Origin: Parcubacteria group bacterium RIFCSPHIGHO2_01_FULL_47_10b
GTDB taxonomy: Bacteria > Patescibacteriota > Minisyncoccia > 2-01-FULL-47-10
DNA length: 25,971 nucleotides
Direction: 5' to 3'
Assembly: GCA_001824325.1 (NCBI GenBank)
Contig: MHXC01000018.1
Coordinates: 12,697 to 38,667, forward strand
Position numbers and translations under genes: made by a program. This document shows positions 1 to 9,056 of the stretch, one piece after another (within the stretch, counting starts at the first letter, position 1; every line of letters begins with the position of its first letter). The notes below the pieces were generated by a model. It searched no databases. It saw only the letters and a program-made list of their open reading frames with translations, and was not told the DNA's origin.

Positions 1-1182
1 CTGCACTGAAAGCACACAATTTCCTGCGGTTTGCGCATGAGCGAATGGTATGAGTAGGGCCTGGGGCGCGGGAGGCGGCGCAGCACCTTGTCCCGCGATT
101 GAAAATGAATACGTCACCGAACCGTTTTGTTCTTTTATTTTTGTGAGTTGAATCTCTAGTTTTTGCAACTTGAGAGCTCTTCCTAACGCATCAATAAACT
201 CTCCGAGATCAAGCAGCGCAGCATTGGTGAGCTCGTCAATTGTCTGCTGGGATGTAATATTCGCCACAAACGCCTCCATTTGGGGCTGTAACTGCGTCCT
301 CATGTATGAATCCAGTATCTGCTGATTTGTGGTAACACTTGGTCCATGATCTGCGTTACATTGCGCTTTGTCAGTTGCGAGACTGCATAACGTGCTATAC
401 GTTCCGAGTGCGGCAGTGTATACGCCTAGTTTCACTCCCCCATCCAGAAGCGTTGGCACTAATGGAAGCACCGACTCAAATATTTTATTTGCAATGAATG
501 CCTGTAGTTGGTCTAATTTTTGAACCTCTTGTTGTAAGAAAGTTACGAATGCCTCAAGCGCCTGCCCACTCTCTGTCTGAATCTGCTGTAGATTTCCCGC
601 CGCAAATGTTCGCTGCACTGCATCACTGATACGCTTCCCACTATCAAGTAAAACATCAAAATCATTAATAAATTGCTGTATCTTTCCGACCTGCTCCATT
701 AACTTTGTCACATCGACGCTCAATTCGCCCACCAATCCAATCGTAGCAAAATCAACCGTACCATTGCTAATAACCACCGATAATTCCGCCCCTTTTACCG
801 ACACACTGTTCAACGTATTCAGCGTTTCCGTAAATAGGTTGCTGATAGTCTGGGGCGCACTTCCGGCATTCTGAACTAATCGATTCCCTGCCTCGATAAA
901 CCGCTGCCCACTATTGGCAACATCATTGGTATCAGCTACTAACTGTTTCAATGCCGGCTTAGACTGCAATAAAATCGCAAACGCATCATTCGAGGTTATA
1001 TCAGCCACGGTTTTTAAAAGCTCCAGTACTGATGCCTGCAGATTATCAATTGGCACTACCCCGGCTTGTGCTTCATTGCGAAACCAAGGTCCTGATAACG
1101 GCATCAGAAACAACGTCGACGCTACGAGGCCGACGCATACAATGCTTACGATCTGTTGTAAACGACGGGCAACTCTCTTCAC
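1..1182 (-). CDS. Secreted protein of unknown function, C-terminus cut off by the window edge
   Basis: The frame stays open for 394 codons from a GTG at 1182-1180 to base 1, so the 3' end lies outside the window. The start codon overlaps the stop of the upstream solute-binding gene in a GTGA arrangement, which suggests translational coupling and decides the start. The N-terminus is a good Sec signal peptide: basic KR/RR residues, a hydrophobic core (IVSIVCVGLVASTLFLM) and an AQA cleavage site near residue 39. The mature part is rich in Gln, Asn, Leu and Val with long helical, amphipathic stretches, two Cys near residues 278-288, and a Pro/Ala-rich segment followed by an internal AHAQ motif near the truncated end. 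I recognise no family. Export is well supported; function is unknown. Confidence 0.8.
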   Translation of the reverse strand, partial: MKRVARRLQQIVSIVCVGLVASTLFLMPLSGPWFRNEAQAGVVPIDNLQASVLELLKTVADITSNDAFAILLQSKPALKQLVADTNDVANSGQRFIEAGNRLVQNAGSAPQTISNLFTETLNTLNSVSVKGAELSVVISNGTVDFATIGLVGELSVDVTKLMEQVGKIQQFINDFDVLLDSGKRISDAVQRTFAAGNLQQIQTESGQALEAFVTFLQQEVQKLDQLQAFIANKIFESVLPLVPTLLDGGVKLGVYTAALGTYSTLCSLATDKAQCNADHGPSVTTNQQILDSYMRTQLQPQMEAFVANITSQQTIDELTNAALLDLGEFIDALGRALKLQKLEIQLTKIKEQNGSVTYSFSIAGQGAAPPPAPQALLIPFAHAQTAGNCVLSVQ

Positions 1183-2612
1183 TCCAATGGAACTAATAGA
1201 TTAAGCTCTTTTGATGCTGCCTCAAGTGCTTCTTGCGGCGTTTTGTTTTGCAAATTCACCGCGTTTATCATTTCGTTAAATAACTTGTCGACCACATCGT
1301 TGTCGGGCTGACGCCACGAATGAGCAGTCAGTGATTGTAAGGCAAACACACCTAAGTATGGATCTGATCGCTGCCAGTTTACTAAATCCTTGCGTGCCGT
1401 TGGCCGCTGTGTCTTAGTCAGATATGCTTGCGTTATGTCCTTTTGCGCCATAAACAACTGAAAATCCCAGGCAACTTCGCACTTCGTTATCCGGCTCGGC
1501 TGGAGACATTGGGATTGACCAGTCGTAGTATTCATGACCCCAGATTGTCGTGACACCCCAAGCGTCCAATAAGACGCAAAGTTAATCTTAGTATCGTCTT
1601 GTAATGACTGCTCTGTTTGTGGAGCTGGCGCTATGGCAAATTGCAGGTATGGTGCTTTACGCTTGATCGTCGGAATCGTATAGGCATAGTTAAACATCAT
1701 AGTCGCGCTTCCATCGACAAATGAGTCGATCGAGTATGGGGCGCGGTTGTCCCAGGTGAACGGCTGTTTACGAGGATTCGAAAAATTTGTATAAAACTCA
1801 AGCGCTGAGCTTCCCGGAAAATATGGCCTATTTTCGATACGCACCGCTTCTGCAAACGTCATTCGGTGGGTCCGAAGATCAGTCATCTGTGTTCCATTCT
1901 GTAACATCAACAATGACACAATATCAGGCGCACGATTGACGTTGTCAGCAGTTCCCATGGCAACACCGGACCGTTCAATGGCTAATTTGGCAGTAAATTT
2001 CGTGAGCCGTACGACAGTATCAATAAATTGATCCCAGCTGCTCGGCGGCTCCGGAATACCGACGCTGTGAAATGTTTCTTCGTTATAGAATAAAGCCAGG
2101 GTATCGACGTATAGCGGTAGCGAATAGATCTGTCCGTTTCGAATGAGATCCTCGACTGCCGCTGGAACAAATGTTTGACCAAATGCCGTTGGTGTCACTG
2201 CCAAAAATGGTGCAATTCGCTCGCCATAGCGTGCAGTTGAGTAGTTTGTAGCACTGGGGATCGGGTACAACTTATTCTGGTGTTTCTGAAGCCATGAATT
2301 TTGTATCATAAATATATCTGGCCCGCGCTGTTCAGCAAGCGCATTGATCAATTCGCTCTCATACGTATCAATGGGTATTTTCTTATAATGTATGGTGACT
2401 TTTGCTTTCGGGTATGTTTTCGCGAACTCCGCAAGAAACGGACCATACACGTCCGAGTCGTCAAAAACCCCCCACATGGTGAGATTGAGTTTTTCGAGTG
2501 TTATTGGGGGAGGCCGGAATCCAATCCAAATAATAACAATCACCGAAAGCACAATCGCAATGCTCCCCACAATCAACATCAACCGCTGTTTGTTAATATA
2601 TGGTATTTCCAT
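1179..2612 (-). CDS. Membrane-anchored extracellular solute-binding protein (ABC sugar-binding type)
   Basis: This 477-residue protein resembles family 1 solute-binding proteins that deliver sugars or similar ligands to ABC importers. It has one N-terminal membrane span (about residues 10-31) and no lipobox Cys, so it is probably held by an uncleaved anchor. The exported part begins with a typical strand (LNLTMWGVFDD) and contains the family's hallmarks: PDIFMIQNSWL, the SLPLYVDTLALFYN segment near residues 165-180, a PPSSWDQF motif, and a DGSATMMFNYAYTI segment. The length fits the family plus an anchor. No ABC permease or ATPase gene is next to it, so the ligand and transporter are unknown. 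It ends 9 bp after the methyltransferase gene and overlaps the next gene by 4 bp, which indicates an operon. Confidence 0.85.
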   Translation of the reverse strand: MEIPYINKQRLMLIVGSIAIVLSVIVIIWIGFRPPPITLEKLNLTMWGVFDDSDVYGPFLAEFAKTYPKAKVTIHYKKIPIDTYESELINALAEQRGPDIFMIQNSWLQKHQNKLYPIPSATNYSTARYGERIAPFLAVTPTAFGQTFVPAAVEDLIRNGQIYSLPLYVDTLALFYNEETFHSVGIPEPPSSWDQFIDTVVRLTKFTAKLAIERSGVAMGTADNVNRAPDIVSLLMLQNGTQMTDLRTHRMTFAEAVRIENRPYFPGSSALEFYTNFSNPRKQPFTWDNRAPYSIDSFVDGSATMMFNYAYTIPTIKRKAPYLQFAIAPAPQTEQSLQDDTKINFASYWTLGVSRQSGVMNTTTGQSQCLQPSRITKCEVAWDFQLFMAQKDITQAYLTKTQRPTARKDLVNWQRSDPYLGVFALQSLTAHSWRQPDNDVVDKLFNEMINAVNLQNKTPQEALEAASKELNLLVPLE

Positions 2613-2621
2613 GTTCGATAA

Positions 2622-3224
2622 TTATCCAGCTTTTTGCTGAGATTGCGCCTGCGACGCACCCTGTTTCATATACACTGACCCATGATGATACCGCCCGGCT
2701 TGTATTTTTTGAACAAACGCAAAATTCCCTCGCTGCGCGAGTTGCATAACTTCCTCCAGTGATAAGCGATACCCTTCGGGGCCCACGGTCAAATTTGGTA
2801 TCCAGTCGATAACTACGAGCATGCATCCTGGTTTCAAAACCCGATATGCTTCGACAAAAATCGCGTCTTTCCGTTGGTTCTGAAATAGCAAATTCACCAT
2901 CCATACGACATCCAGAGAATTGTCTCGCAGCGGTGTGCCGTGAGACGCCTCAAGATTCGCGCGGATCGGCTCTATACTGGTAAATCCTCGGCTTTGCGAT
3001 TGTTGTTTTACCACGTCTAGTGCATGTTGCTGCACGTCGATTGCATAAATCTTCCCTGCATCCCCCATATATTGGGCAAGCGCTGACGTAAGATATCCAC
3101 TCCCACAGCCGAAATCAGCCATGTACTTTCCCGGGGTCACAAAACTCAACTGGCGCAAAATTGCCCCGAGATCTAAAAATGATTCTCCTGTAACAGCCCG
3201 CTGCGCTCCTCCGAATGATTGCAT
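2622..3224 (-). CDS. Class I SAM-dependent methyltransferase
   Basis: This 200-residue protein has a Rossmann-type methyltransferase core. Motif I is ADFGCGSGYLT (residues 36-46), the acidic residue that binds the SAM ribose lies in YAIDV (Asp63), and the later strands are visible as NSLDVVWMVNLLF and VLKPGCMLVVIDW. This is the UbiE/type 11 layout. The substrate cannot be read from sequence: lipid, quinone, small-molecule or protein targets are all possible. The C-terminus is a Gln/Ala-rich tail. It lies 42 bp after gyrA and 9 bp before the solute-binding protein gene on the same strand, so it is probably co-transcribed. Confidence 0.85.
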   Translation of the reverse strand: MQSFGGAQRAVTGESFLDLGAILRQLSFVTPGKYMADFGCGSGYLTSALAQYMGDAGKIYAIDVQQHALDVVKQQSQSRGFTSIEPIRANLEASHGTPLRDNSLDVVWMVNLLFQNQRKDAIFVEAYRVLKPGCMLVVIDWIPNLTVGPEGYRLSLEEVMQLAQRGNFAFVQKIQAGRYHHGSVYMKQGASQAQSQQKAG

Positions 3225-3266
3225 ATGTTGTTACGCTCAATAATATCTTCTATTCCTTTCGAGACC

Positions 3267-6200
3267 TCATGATGCTTGCTCGCTCTCTGCCTTCATTAAA
3301 TTAAGGGATCGTAGCTCATCACCTTCATCGAGTTTAATAATCCGCACCCCCTGCGTTGCTCGTCCCAGGGTTGAAATTTGTTTGAGCGATCCGCGCAACA
3401 CCTTGCCCTGTTTCGTGATCACCATAAAATCTGAATAATCAGGTGTGACTAGTTGTACGGCCCGAACGGCTCCTGTTTTTGCCGTAACTTTCGACGCTAT
3501 AAGCCCCTTTCCTCCGCGGTTTTGAATGGCAAACTGTCTGATCTCCGTGCGTTTGCCGTACCCATTCACGCTCATTGTCAGCACGTGCGCTTTTGCTCGC
3601 TCATCTGGCGTAATACGGATCATGCCAGCTACCTCATCTCCGCTGCCAAGTCGCATACCACGCACGCCCTGCGCCTGTCTGCCCAATGCGCTCACTGCGC
3701 CTGATTGGATATGAATGGCCTTGCCAAGCTTACTGACCAACAAAATGTCCTCATCTTGATACAATGCCATCGTTGCCATCAAATGGTCCCCCTCTTTGAG
3801 TCGCATCGCTATCAACCCGCCCTTGGAAACATTCGTGAATTGGTCAAAAGCTACTTTCTTAATTATACCGCGCTTCGTCACCATGAACAAATATGCGGGC
3901 GGCTTGTCCCCGGTCACGTTGATAGCTCCTGCTACAAAGTTTTCCGCTTTCCATGATACATAGTCCATCAGATACTCTCCCTTTTGGTCCCGCTTCTTGT
4001 CTGGGAAGTCATAGGCCTTAAGCGTGAACACAACGCCTTCTTCGTTGAAGATATAGACTGAATCATGCGTGTTTACCACCCTAAACACGGTGATGAAATC
4101 ATTTTTTTCTAACTTGGCGCCAATGATTCCTTTTCCGCCTCGTGACTGCACGCGGTACGTCTGCGGCGTAAGTCGCTTAATATATCCTTGTGAGGTAATA
4201 TTTAATAACGTAGGCTCACTGGGGATCAGGTCGGTATCGGACAATGTACCAAGTGCTGATTTTACGACTTTGGTTCTCCGCTCATCTCCGTATTGCTTCT
4301 TAAGCTCAAGGAATTCGCCCCTGATCAAAGACATCATCTCCTTATCGCTCGCCAACAGCGTCTTTAAGCGGGCAATCAACGCATGTTTTTCATCCAATTC
4401 AGCGCGAATTTTTTCTTGCTCCAGCGCAGCGAGACGGTGTAGCCGCATATCCAAAATCGCATCAGTCTGAATGGCGCTCAACGAGAACTTCTTCATCAAT
4501 GCTTTCTTGGCAGTTTCGCGATCCTTTGACTTCTTAATAATCGAAACAACTTCGTCAATATTATTCAGTGCAATCACCAATCCCTCGAGTATGTGCGCCC
4601 GGGCTTCTGCTTGAGCCAACTCGAACTTTGTTCGCCGAATCACCACATCCTTACGATGCTTTAAATACTCCTCCATCACCTGCTTAATATTTAATACGCG
4701 CGGTTGAATGCCATCTACCAACACCAACATATTCAAATGGAATTTCTTCTGCAGGTCTGTCTGCTTATATAACTGATTCAATACTTTCTGCGCGGGTACT
4801 CCGGACTTCACCTCAATCACAATATGAATGCCATTTTTGTCTGACTCATCGATAATATCGCGAATGCCCTCGAGTTTCCCTGCCTTGACAAGCTCAGCCA
4901 TATGCTGAATCAGGGTTGATTTGTTGGTTTGATAAACCAGCTCATTGACGATAATTTCATTTCCCCGCTTTTGCTTTGATTCTTCGATGGTTACGCTTGC
5001 ACGACACACGATAGCGCCTCGTCCCGATCCATATGCCTGTACGATCGATTTCTTATCATAGATAATACCGCCCGTTGGGAAGTCAGGACCTTTAATAATG
5101 TCCATAAGTCCTTCAATGGTCGTCGCAGGATCGTCAATAAGCGCCACAAGCCCATCTACAACTTCAGTAAAATTGTGGGGCGGAATATTGGTTGCCATGC
5201 CCACTGCAATGCCCTTGGTGCCGTTCAATAGCAGCTGCGGAATACGCGTTGGCAAATACGCTGGTTCTTTCGTGGTACCATCGTAGTTATCAACCCATCC
5301 CACGGTGTCCATATCGATTTCCTCCAGCATCTCTTCGGAAATTTTCTTGAGTCGCGCTTCTGTATAGCGGTAAGCGGCCGCACTGTCCCCGTCGACCGAG
5401 TTATGCACAAAAACCCCGCTCGCCAAAGCAAAATTATGCCATGGCTCGGTTGTTAGGTCATACACGTCTTCTTTCTTCGGTAAGAGTCGCACGCGAACAA
5501 CCGCATGATTATGATGTCGCGCCTGATCAACTATCTCCTTAAAATCTTTGAAGTACGTAAGTGCAGTTTGTAACGATGGGATTCCACTCTTATATCGATG
5601 AATCTCGTATAACTCCGGTGTCACCTCCTCATATGCAACTGCCAATCCTCGTACATAATTACGCACCTTGCTCTGCATTACCCTTGTTTTAAATCCAGGA
5701 TCTCCCCATTGGGCTTTTGCCTTATCACTATGCATTTTCCGTGTTTCCGGATCCTGCCAAAGTGCACGGGCTATTTTGGTAAAATGATCGGGAGTAAATT
5801 TACTTCTATAAGAATGATTGCGCCAAAGCTCCTTCGACATTTTACTCTGTGCTTCGCGCGCCTCAGGGCTCTGCATTCGTTTTTTTGTGATCTCTGATAT
5901 ATGTGCGCGGTGCTTCGGATCAGACCATAACTTGAGTGAGATGTGCGCCATTCGTTCAATCTGTTGCTCTCTGTATTGGGGGTCCTTCCATCGTTTTTTC
6001 AGCTCTTTTGATTTTAGATCACTCATCAAAGCCTTAAATTCTTCTTTTTCCCACAAAGATTTCAAATTTTTACTGGCCAGTTGTGCCATGGCCTTCCGGT
6101 ACTCTGGATCACTCCAAAGTTTTTGCATTCGTAAAGTGTGTTTTGCCCGAAATTCATTACTTTGCCACAGCTTTTTATTCAGATTACGTGCTCGGATAGA

Positions 6201-7196
6201 AAACACTCCCGGGTTACGTTTAATGTATTGTTTTCTTCCTTCTGCCAATTTTTTTGTGTATTCCTCGTCGTTTTGATGCCTCCAAGAACTAAGATCGCTG
6301 TGCAGTTTCCAATGATCTTTCCATTGCATTCGTACTATATTTTCTGGATTGTTATTCTGTTTATTAAAATCCTTGTGGTGTCTCACCTTTCCACTCACGC
6401 GATCATACAATCCATAGGCAAGATTCCATGCATCGGCAAGGTGGTGGGCAAAGACCCAACGTCGCTCATTTGGCTGCCAGATCATCGGATATCCCTCTCG
6501 TACAAAACGATCCTCGTCGCCGGTCGACAGTTTTGTATACAATGGCATTATAGATTCTCCCGGTGTCAGAAATCGGGCCTCCTTATACGTCCCATCTCTA
6601 AGCAAAAACTTATGATCTGGTGTACACTTTATCTTTTCACGACTATCAAGTTCAACCTCAACAAGTTCGGCTTTTTTTCTCGTAAGTCGCGGATGTATTA
6701 TTTCCGTAATTTCGATCCCTTTCGTCTCGTGGTTCAGTGTATATGCATAATTTTTCTTTCCTTTTTTGTGCTCTTTGACCAATACACCGAATGATAAAGC
6801 GCGTCCATCAGTTAAAGCAACTTTAGTGTCTTTGGTAAAACAACCCCAGTTCCCTTGTCCATCCACCAGCATATACCGCAATGAAAACTCCTGCGCCATG
6901 CGGGTCATCGCATCGTACACGGGAATATCGCCGTGTGGGTGATACCTTGCCAACGTTTCTCCGATAATGGCTGCTGACTTTCTAAATTTCGCCGTGTGCT
7001 TAAGCCCGATTGTCCACATCGCATACAAAATACGCCGCTGCACTGGCTTAAGGCCATCGCGGGCATCTGGCAACGCGCGCGAAATGATAACGCTCATCGC
7101 ATAATCAAGATAGGCGCTTTTCAATTCCTCCGTAATCCCTGCTCTCACTATAGTCTCCTTTCGTGGTGCTGGTTCTATGCTGGCGATTTTAGGCAT
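3267..7196 (-). CDS. gyrA: DNA gyrase subunit A, interrupted by an intein
   Basis: Gyrase A is the DNA-breaking and rejoining subunit of the type IIA topoisomerase that adds negative supercoils. The frame is 1309 residues, but residues 119-599 are an intein; the spliced protein would be 828 residues, normal for GyrA. Visible features are the N-terminal [14 protein letters not shown], the HPHGD helix region (86-90), the catalytic Tyr611 in [10 protein letters not shown] just after the intein, the long coiled coil near 830-950, and a C-terminal beta-pinwheel with repeated RGGKG and QGVR motifs. A GyrA-box-like QSRGGKG supports GyrA over ParC. The residue equivalent to E. coli Ser83 is Ile91 (codon at 6924-6926), while the Asp87 equivalent is kept (Asp95). 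It lies 9 bp downstream of a small membrane protein gene. No gyrB is in the window. Confidence 0.97.
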   Translation of the reverse strand: MPKIASIEPAPRKETIVRAGITEELKSAYLDYAMSVIISRALPDARDGLKPVQRRILYAMWTIGLKHTAKFRKSAAIIGETLARYHPHGDIPVYDAMTRMAQEFSLRYMLVDGQGNWGCFTKDTKVALTDGRALSFGVLVKEHKKGKKNYAYTLNHETKGIEITEIIHPRLTRKKAELVEVELDSREKIKCTPDHKFLLRDGTYKEARFLTPGESIMPLYTKLSTGDEDRFVREGYPMIWQPNERRWVFAHHLADAWNLAYGLYDRVSGKVRHHKDFNKQNNNPENIVRMQWKDHWKLHSDLSSWRHQNDEEYTKKLAEGRKQYIKRNPGVFSIRARNLNKKLWQSNEFRAKHTLRMQKLWSDPEYRKAMAQLASKNLKSLWEKEEFKALMSDLKSKELKKRWKDPQYREQQIERMAHISLKLWSDPKHRAHISEITKKRMQSPEAREAQSKMSKELWRNHSYRSKFTPDHFTKIARALWQDPETRKMHSDKAKAQWGDPGFKTRVMQSKVRNYVRGLAVAYEEVTPELYEIHRYKSGIPSLQTALTYFKDFKEIVDQARHHNHAVVRVRLLPKKEDVYDLTTEPWHNFALASGVFVHNSVDGDSAAAYRYTEARLKKISEEMLEEIDMDTVGWVDNYDGTTKEPAYLPTRIPQLLLNGTKGIAVGMATNIPPHNFTEVVDGLVALIDDPATTIEGLMDIIKGPDFPTGGIIYDKKSIVQAYGSGRGAIVCRASVTIEESKQKRGNEIIVNELVYQTNKSTLIQHMAELVKAGKLEGIRDIIDESDKNGIHIVIEVKSGVPAQKVLNQLYKQTDLQKKFHLNMLVLVDGIQPRVLNIKQVMEEYLKHRKDVVIRRTKFELAQAEARAHILEGLVIALNNIDEVVSIIKKSKDRETAKKALMKKFSLSAIQTDAILDMRLHRLAALEQEKIRAELDEKHALIARLKTLLASDKEMMSLIRGEFLELKKQYGDERRTKVVKSALGTLSDTDLIPSEPTLLNITSQGYIKRLTPQTYRVQSRGGKGIIGAKLEKNDFITVFRVVNTHDSVYIFNEEGVVFTLKAYDFPDKKRDQKGEYLMDYVSWKAENFVAGAINVTGDKPPAYLFMVTKRGIIKKVAFDQFTNVSKGGLIAMRLKEGDHLMATMALYQDEDILLVSKLGKAIHIQSGAVSALGRQAQGVRGMRLGSGDEVAGMIRITPDERAKAHVLTMSVNGYGKRTEIRQFAIQNRGGKGLIASKVTAKTGAVRAVQLVTPDYSDFMVITKQGKVLRGSLKQISTLGRATQGVRIIKLDEGDELRSLNLMKAESEQAS
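5400..6842 (-). mobile_element. GyrA intein with HNH homing endonuclease, 481 residues
   Basis: This is an in-frame protein-splicing element between Gly118 and Ser600 of the gyrA product, at the GNWG/SVDGD junction. Splicing residues are visible: Cys1, a block B TPDH (Thr74, His77 in intein numbering), a block F segment [12 protein letters not shown], and terminal His480-Asn481 followed by Ser+1. All residues for class 1 splicing are present. The nuclease region is HNH type (coding bases about 6300-6449), with His155-His156, Asp158, the NNNPENI segment, and His177/His181. It has no LAGLIDADG motifs. Behind it, residues 224-389 form nine short modules built around W-x-D-P-x-Y/F-R. The mycobacterial GyrA inteins sit instead just after the active-site Tyr, so this is a different insertion site. 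Nuclease activity is inferred. Confidence 0.93.
5676..6173 (-). repeat. Nine tandem Trp-x-Asp-Pro modules within the intein
   Basis: These are protein-level repeats. Each is a conserved Trp followed by about S/Q/K-D-P-E and an aromatic-Arg pair. In intein numbering the anchors fall at Trp226, 243, 264, 285, 306, Met323, Trp340, 362 and 379. Spacings are 17, 21, 21, 21, 17, 17, 22 and 17 residues, so steps differ by about one helical turn. They resemble the small DNA-binding modules (NUMOD3-like) attached to HNH homing nucleases. DNA binding is inferred from this resemblance and from the many Lys and Arg residues. Confidence 0.75.
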
Positions 7197-7205
7197 ATAT
7201 AGGTA

Positions 7206-7682
7206 TTACTTACTCTGATAATACTGATCATACACATCGAGGAAGTCATTAAAATCTTGTGTTTCAGACGTCGACTTCTCGCTGACTGGTAGGGATTTTG
7301 GTGATTCGAGTACGTCTATATTTAGCTGACCATCTGGCTTGTTCTCAATTATCTGGGTTCGCTCTGTTTCAACGATTCGCTTAAATTGATCGCTCAATTC
7401 TTTGAACCCGCTCTTCACTGATGCAAATAATGAAGGGGTTTCGTGCGTTATCTGTAGAATTTGCTTTTGTAATGCACTATCTGCTGTTGCCTTGGTGCTA
7501 CTGGCATTACTTTCTTCGACTCGGTTCAGATCAGGTCCTGTCAGCTGCGCCACCTGAAACCTTAGATTGACGACCCATAGTTGTGCAACCACAATCATAG
7601 CAACAACAACTCCAGCGAGAGCGATACGCGCCCTGATGTGTGATGGCTTGCGTTGTAATCGCTGGATGAACTCTATAAACAT
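7206..7682 (-). CDS. Small single-span membrane protein of unknown function
   Basis: This 158-residue protein starts with a basic segment (RLQRKPSHIRAR), then a membrane helix at about residues 18-40, then a polar tail that is mostly helical, rich in Ser, Thr, Glu and Lys, and ends in an acidic, Tyr-containing stretch (DFLDVYDQYYQ). By the positive-inside rule the tail faces outside. I recognise no domain. It begins 4 bp after the metallo-beta-lactamase-fold gene and ends 9 bp before gyrA on the same strand, so it is almost certainly co-transcribed with both. The tight spacing and continuous frame support a real gene even without homology. Confidence 0.7.
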   Translation of the reverse strand: MFIEFIQRLQRKPSHIRARIALAGVVVAMIVVAQLWVVNLRFQVAQLTGPDLNRVEESNASSTKATADSALQKQILQITHETPSLFASVKSGFKELSDQFKRIVETERTQIIENKPDGQLNIDVLESPKSLPVSEKSTSETQDFNDFLDVYDQYYQSK

Positions 7683-7686
7683 GGAG

Positions 7687-8295
7687 CTACTCTAATGGCT
7701 TTAATAATCCAACCTCCAACACTTCCCCGCTCAACTGTCCTGGTTTTAATTTTAGTTCAGTTTCGGCTTTTGGCTTTTCCTGCCCGAGATTCTTATAAAA
7801 CATATTGAGCAGTTCTTCGTGTTGTGCGCTCTGCTCATCATACATCGGCAAGACAAATGACGGCTCAATCTGACCAACGATTGTTTCTGCGGTATCAGGT
7901 GATACGCCATGCTTGTCATCGATAAATACCATCAAAATATCAATGGAGCCTAATAGTTCAATTAGGCCCTCGGCGAACTCTTTGTGGCCATCGCAGGCAA
8001 CATAGCCAACAGCAAGATCATCGGTAAATGCGACCGAATACAACATATCACTGTTATGTGCGACGCCGTATACAAAACAATCAGAGATATTATATTCGCC
8101 TGGACTGGCGATAATAAAGGCCTTGGGGAATGACGCGACTGCTTTCTCTGCGTCTTTCGCGCTCGAAACGACGACTGCAGTGTAGTCGTTACCCTTGAGT
8201 GCGCTCATCGTTGCTTCCGTCGGCAACCCTAATAACACAAGCGATTGGGCGCTTTGAATGCTGTAACAAGTTCTACCATGTGATCGAATAATCAT
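7687..8295 (-). CDS. Degenerate metallo-beta-lactamase-fold protein
   Basis: This 202-residue protein follows the layout of small UlaG/YycJ-like MBL-fold hydrolases: an initial HGRTCYSIQSAQSLVLL strand pair, an IIASPGEYNISDCFVYGV segment matching the family's GPGEYE stretch, a SIDILMVFID segment, and a VGQIEPSFVLPMYD segment matching the usual QIEP...PMHY. The metal ligands appear lost. Where the HxHxDH motif should be the sequence reads VVVSSAKDAEK, the later GDxGH reads CDGHK, and the last His of PMH is Tyr. If the alignment is right, it is unlikely to be a metal-dependent hydrolase and may be a structural or binding protein. It lies between pyrH and a small membrane protein in the gyrA cluster. 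Confidence 0.65.
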   Translation of the reverse strand: MIIRSHGRTCYSIQSAQSLVLLGLPTEATMSALKGNDYTAVVVSSAKDAEKAVASFPKAFIIASPGEYNISDCFVYGVAHNSDMLYSVAFTDDLAVGYVACDGHKEFAEGLIELLGSIDILMVFIDDKHGVSPDTAETIVGQIEPSFVLPMYDEQSAQHEELLNMFYKNLGQEKPKAETELKLKPGQLSGEVLEVGLLKPLE

Positions 8296-8328
8296 AAAAG
8301 TAATGCGGCGTCGGATTAACGGAAGATG

Positions 8329-9009
8329 TTATGAGATTATCGTGCCCTCAAACGGCTTATGATCAAGCAGCGACGCGAGGTTATCCATACTAGGGCCAAT
8401 AACATATGCCTGCAACTTGTGGTCCTGCCCATACTGCGCTGCAATTGGATCAATGGGCGCATGCATTCCTGGCGTTCGTTCGGTACCTGAAATTGCGAGG
8501 TACTGGCTCCATGTCAACGCTTTATATGGCTCTGCATCCTTATGTACCATGAAGTCCTTATTATATACATAGGGCGCTGATCCCATGCTAATGGCGGTAG
8601 TAAGACCGAGCTGCTTCGCCCAGCGCAACGCTACGTAATCAGTTGACCAGCCCGGCGCTGTGCCACCGCCAAGAACGATTGGTTTGTCAGTGAAGGTGAT
8701 CAGTTCGTCAAAGCTCGTCACAATCTCCGATGTCGCATAATCAGACAACAACCACTTACACCAGATTGCATTGACGCGCGTTGGCCATAAACCTATTTCG
8801 TCTAGCGCATCAGCGTCAGTAATTCCTGCTTCTCGCGCCTTCTTTTGATACTGTCGCGAAACTGCTCCACCACCCAAAATTATCAAGAACTTCTTCCCCG
8901 CTTTCACTTGCTCGTACATCAGCTTCCGAAATTCCAAAACAAGGGGAATCGCGATCTCGCCCGGATTGAAAATTGACCCCCCGAGATTGAGTACCACTAA
9001 TTCACTCAT
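8329..9009 (-). CDS. pyrH: UMP kinase, archaeal type
   Basis: This 226-residue amino acid kinase converts UMP to UDP with ATP, the first step from UMP to all pyrimidine nucleotides. It shows the N-terminal nucleotide loop VLNLGGSIFNPG, the glycine-rich ILGGGAVSRQYQ, and a GITDADALDEIG...TRVNA segment that is more like archaeal UMP kinases than the usual hexameric bacterial PyrH. PIVLGGGTAPGWSTDYVA and the Lys-Asp-Ala KDAEPYKAL segment complete the fold. The length is normal. The ATG at 9009 has an AGGA a few bases upstream and a promoter (9028-9056) placed to give a short leader. It is the first gene of the minus-strand cluster that includes gyrA. Confidence 0.9.
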   Translation of the reverse strand: MSELVVLNLGGSIFNPGEIAIPLVLEFRKLMYEQVKAGKKFLIILGGGAVSRQYQKKAREAGITDADALDEIGLWPTRVNAIWCKWLLSDYATSEIVTSFDELITFTDKPIVLGGGTAPGWSTDYVALRWAKQLGLTTAISMGSAPYVYNKDFMVHKDAEPYKALTWSQYLAISGTERTPGMHAPIDPIAAQYGQDHKLQAYVIGPSMDNLASLLDHKPFEGTIIS

Positions 9010-9027
9010 ATATCCTAATTCTCTTCA

Positions 9028-9056
9028 ATTCTAGCAATAATGCAACTATAATGCAA
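9028..9056 (-). promoter_or_regulatory. Predicted promoter for pyrH and the gyrA cluster
   Basis: On the minus strand a TTGCAT (9056-9051) and a TAGAAT (9033-9028) are separated by exactly 17 bp. The -10 matches consensus at five of six positions and the -35 at three. Transcription would start near 9021, about a dozen bases before the pyrH start codon. Confidence 0.5.
9047..9052 (+). promoter_or_regulatory. Perfect -10 box TATAAT overlapping the yraN start codon
   Basis: A consensus TATAAT covers the first bases of the yraN ATG at 9051. No good -35 lies 16-18 bp upstream. If used, it would start transcripts inside the annotated reading frame, so either the true yraN start or the true promoter is elsewhere. 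It also overlaps the -35 of the divergent pyrH promoter. Confidence 0.3.

Noticed and set aside
5676..6173. CRISPR-like or DNA-level tandem repeat in the intein
   Set aside because: The repetition is visible at the protein level only; the DNA of the modules differs and has no regular repeat-spacer pattern.
3267..7196. Topoisomerase IV subunit ParC in place of GyrA
   Set aside because: A GyrA-box-like QSRGGKG and a full C-terminal pinwheel are present, and the spliced length fits GyrA.
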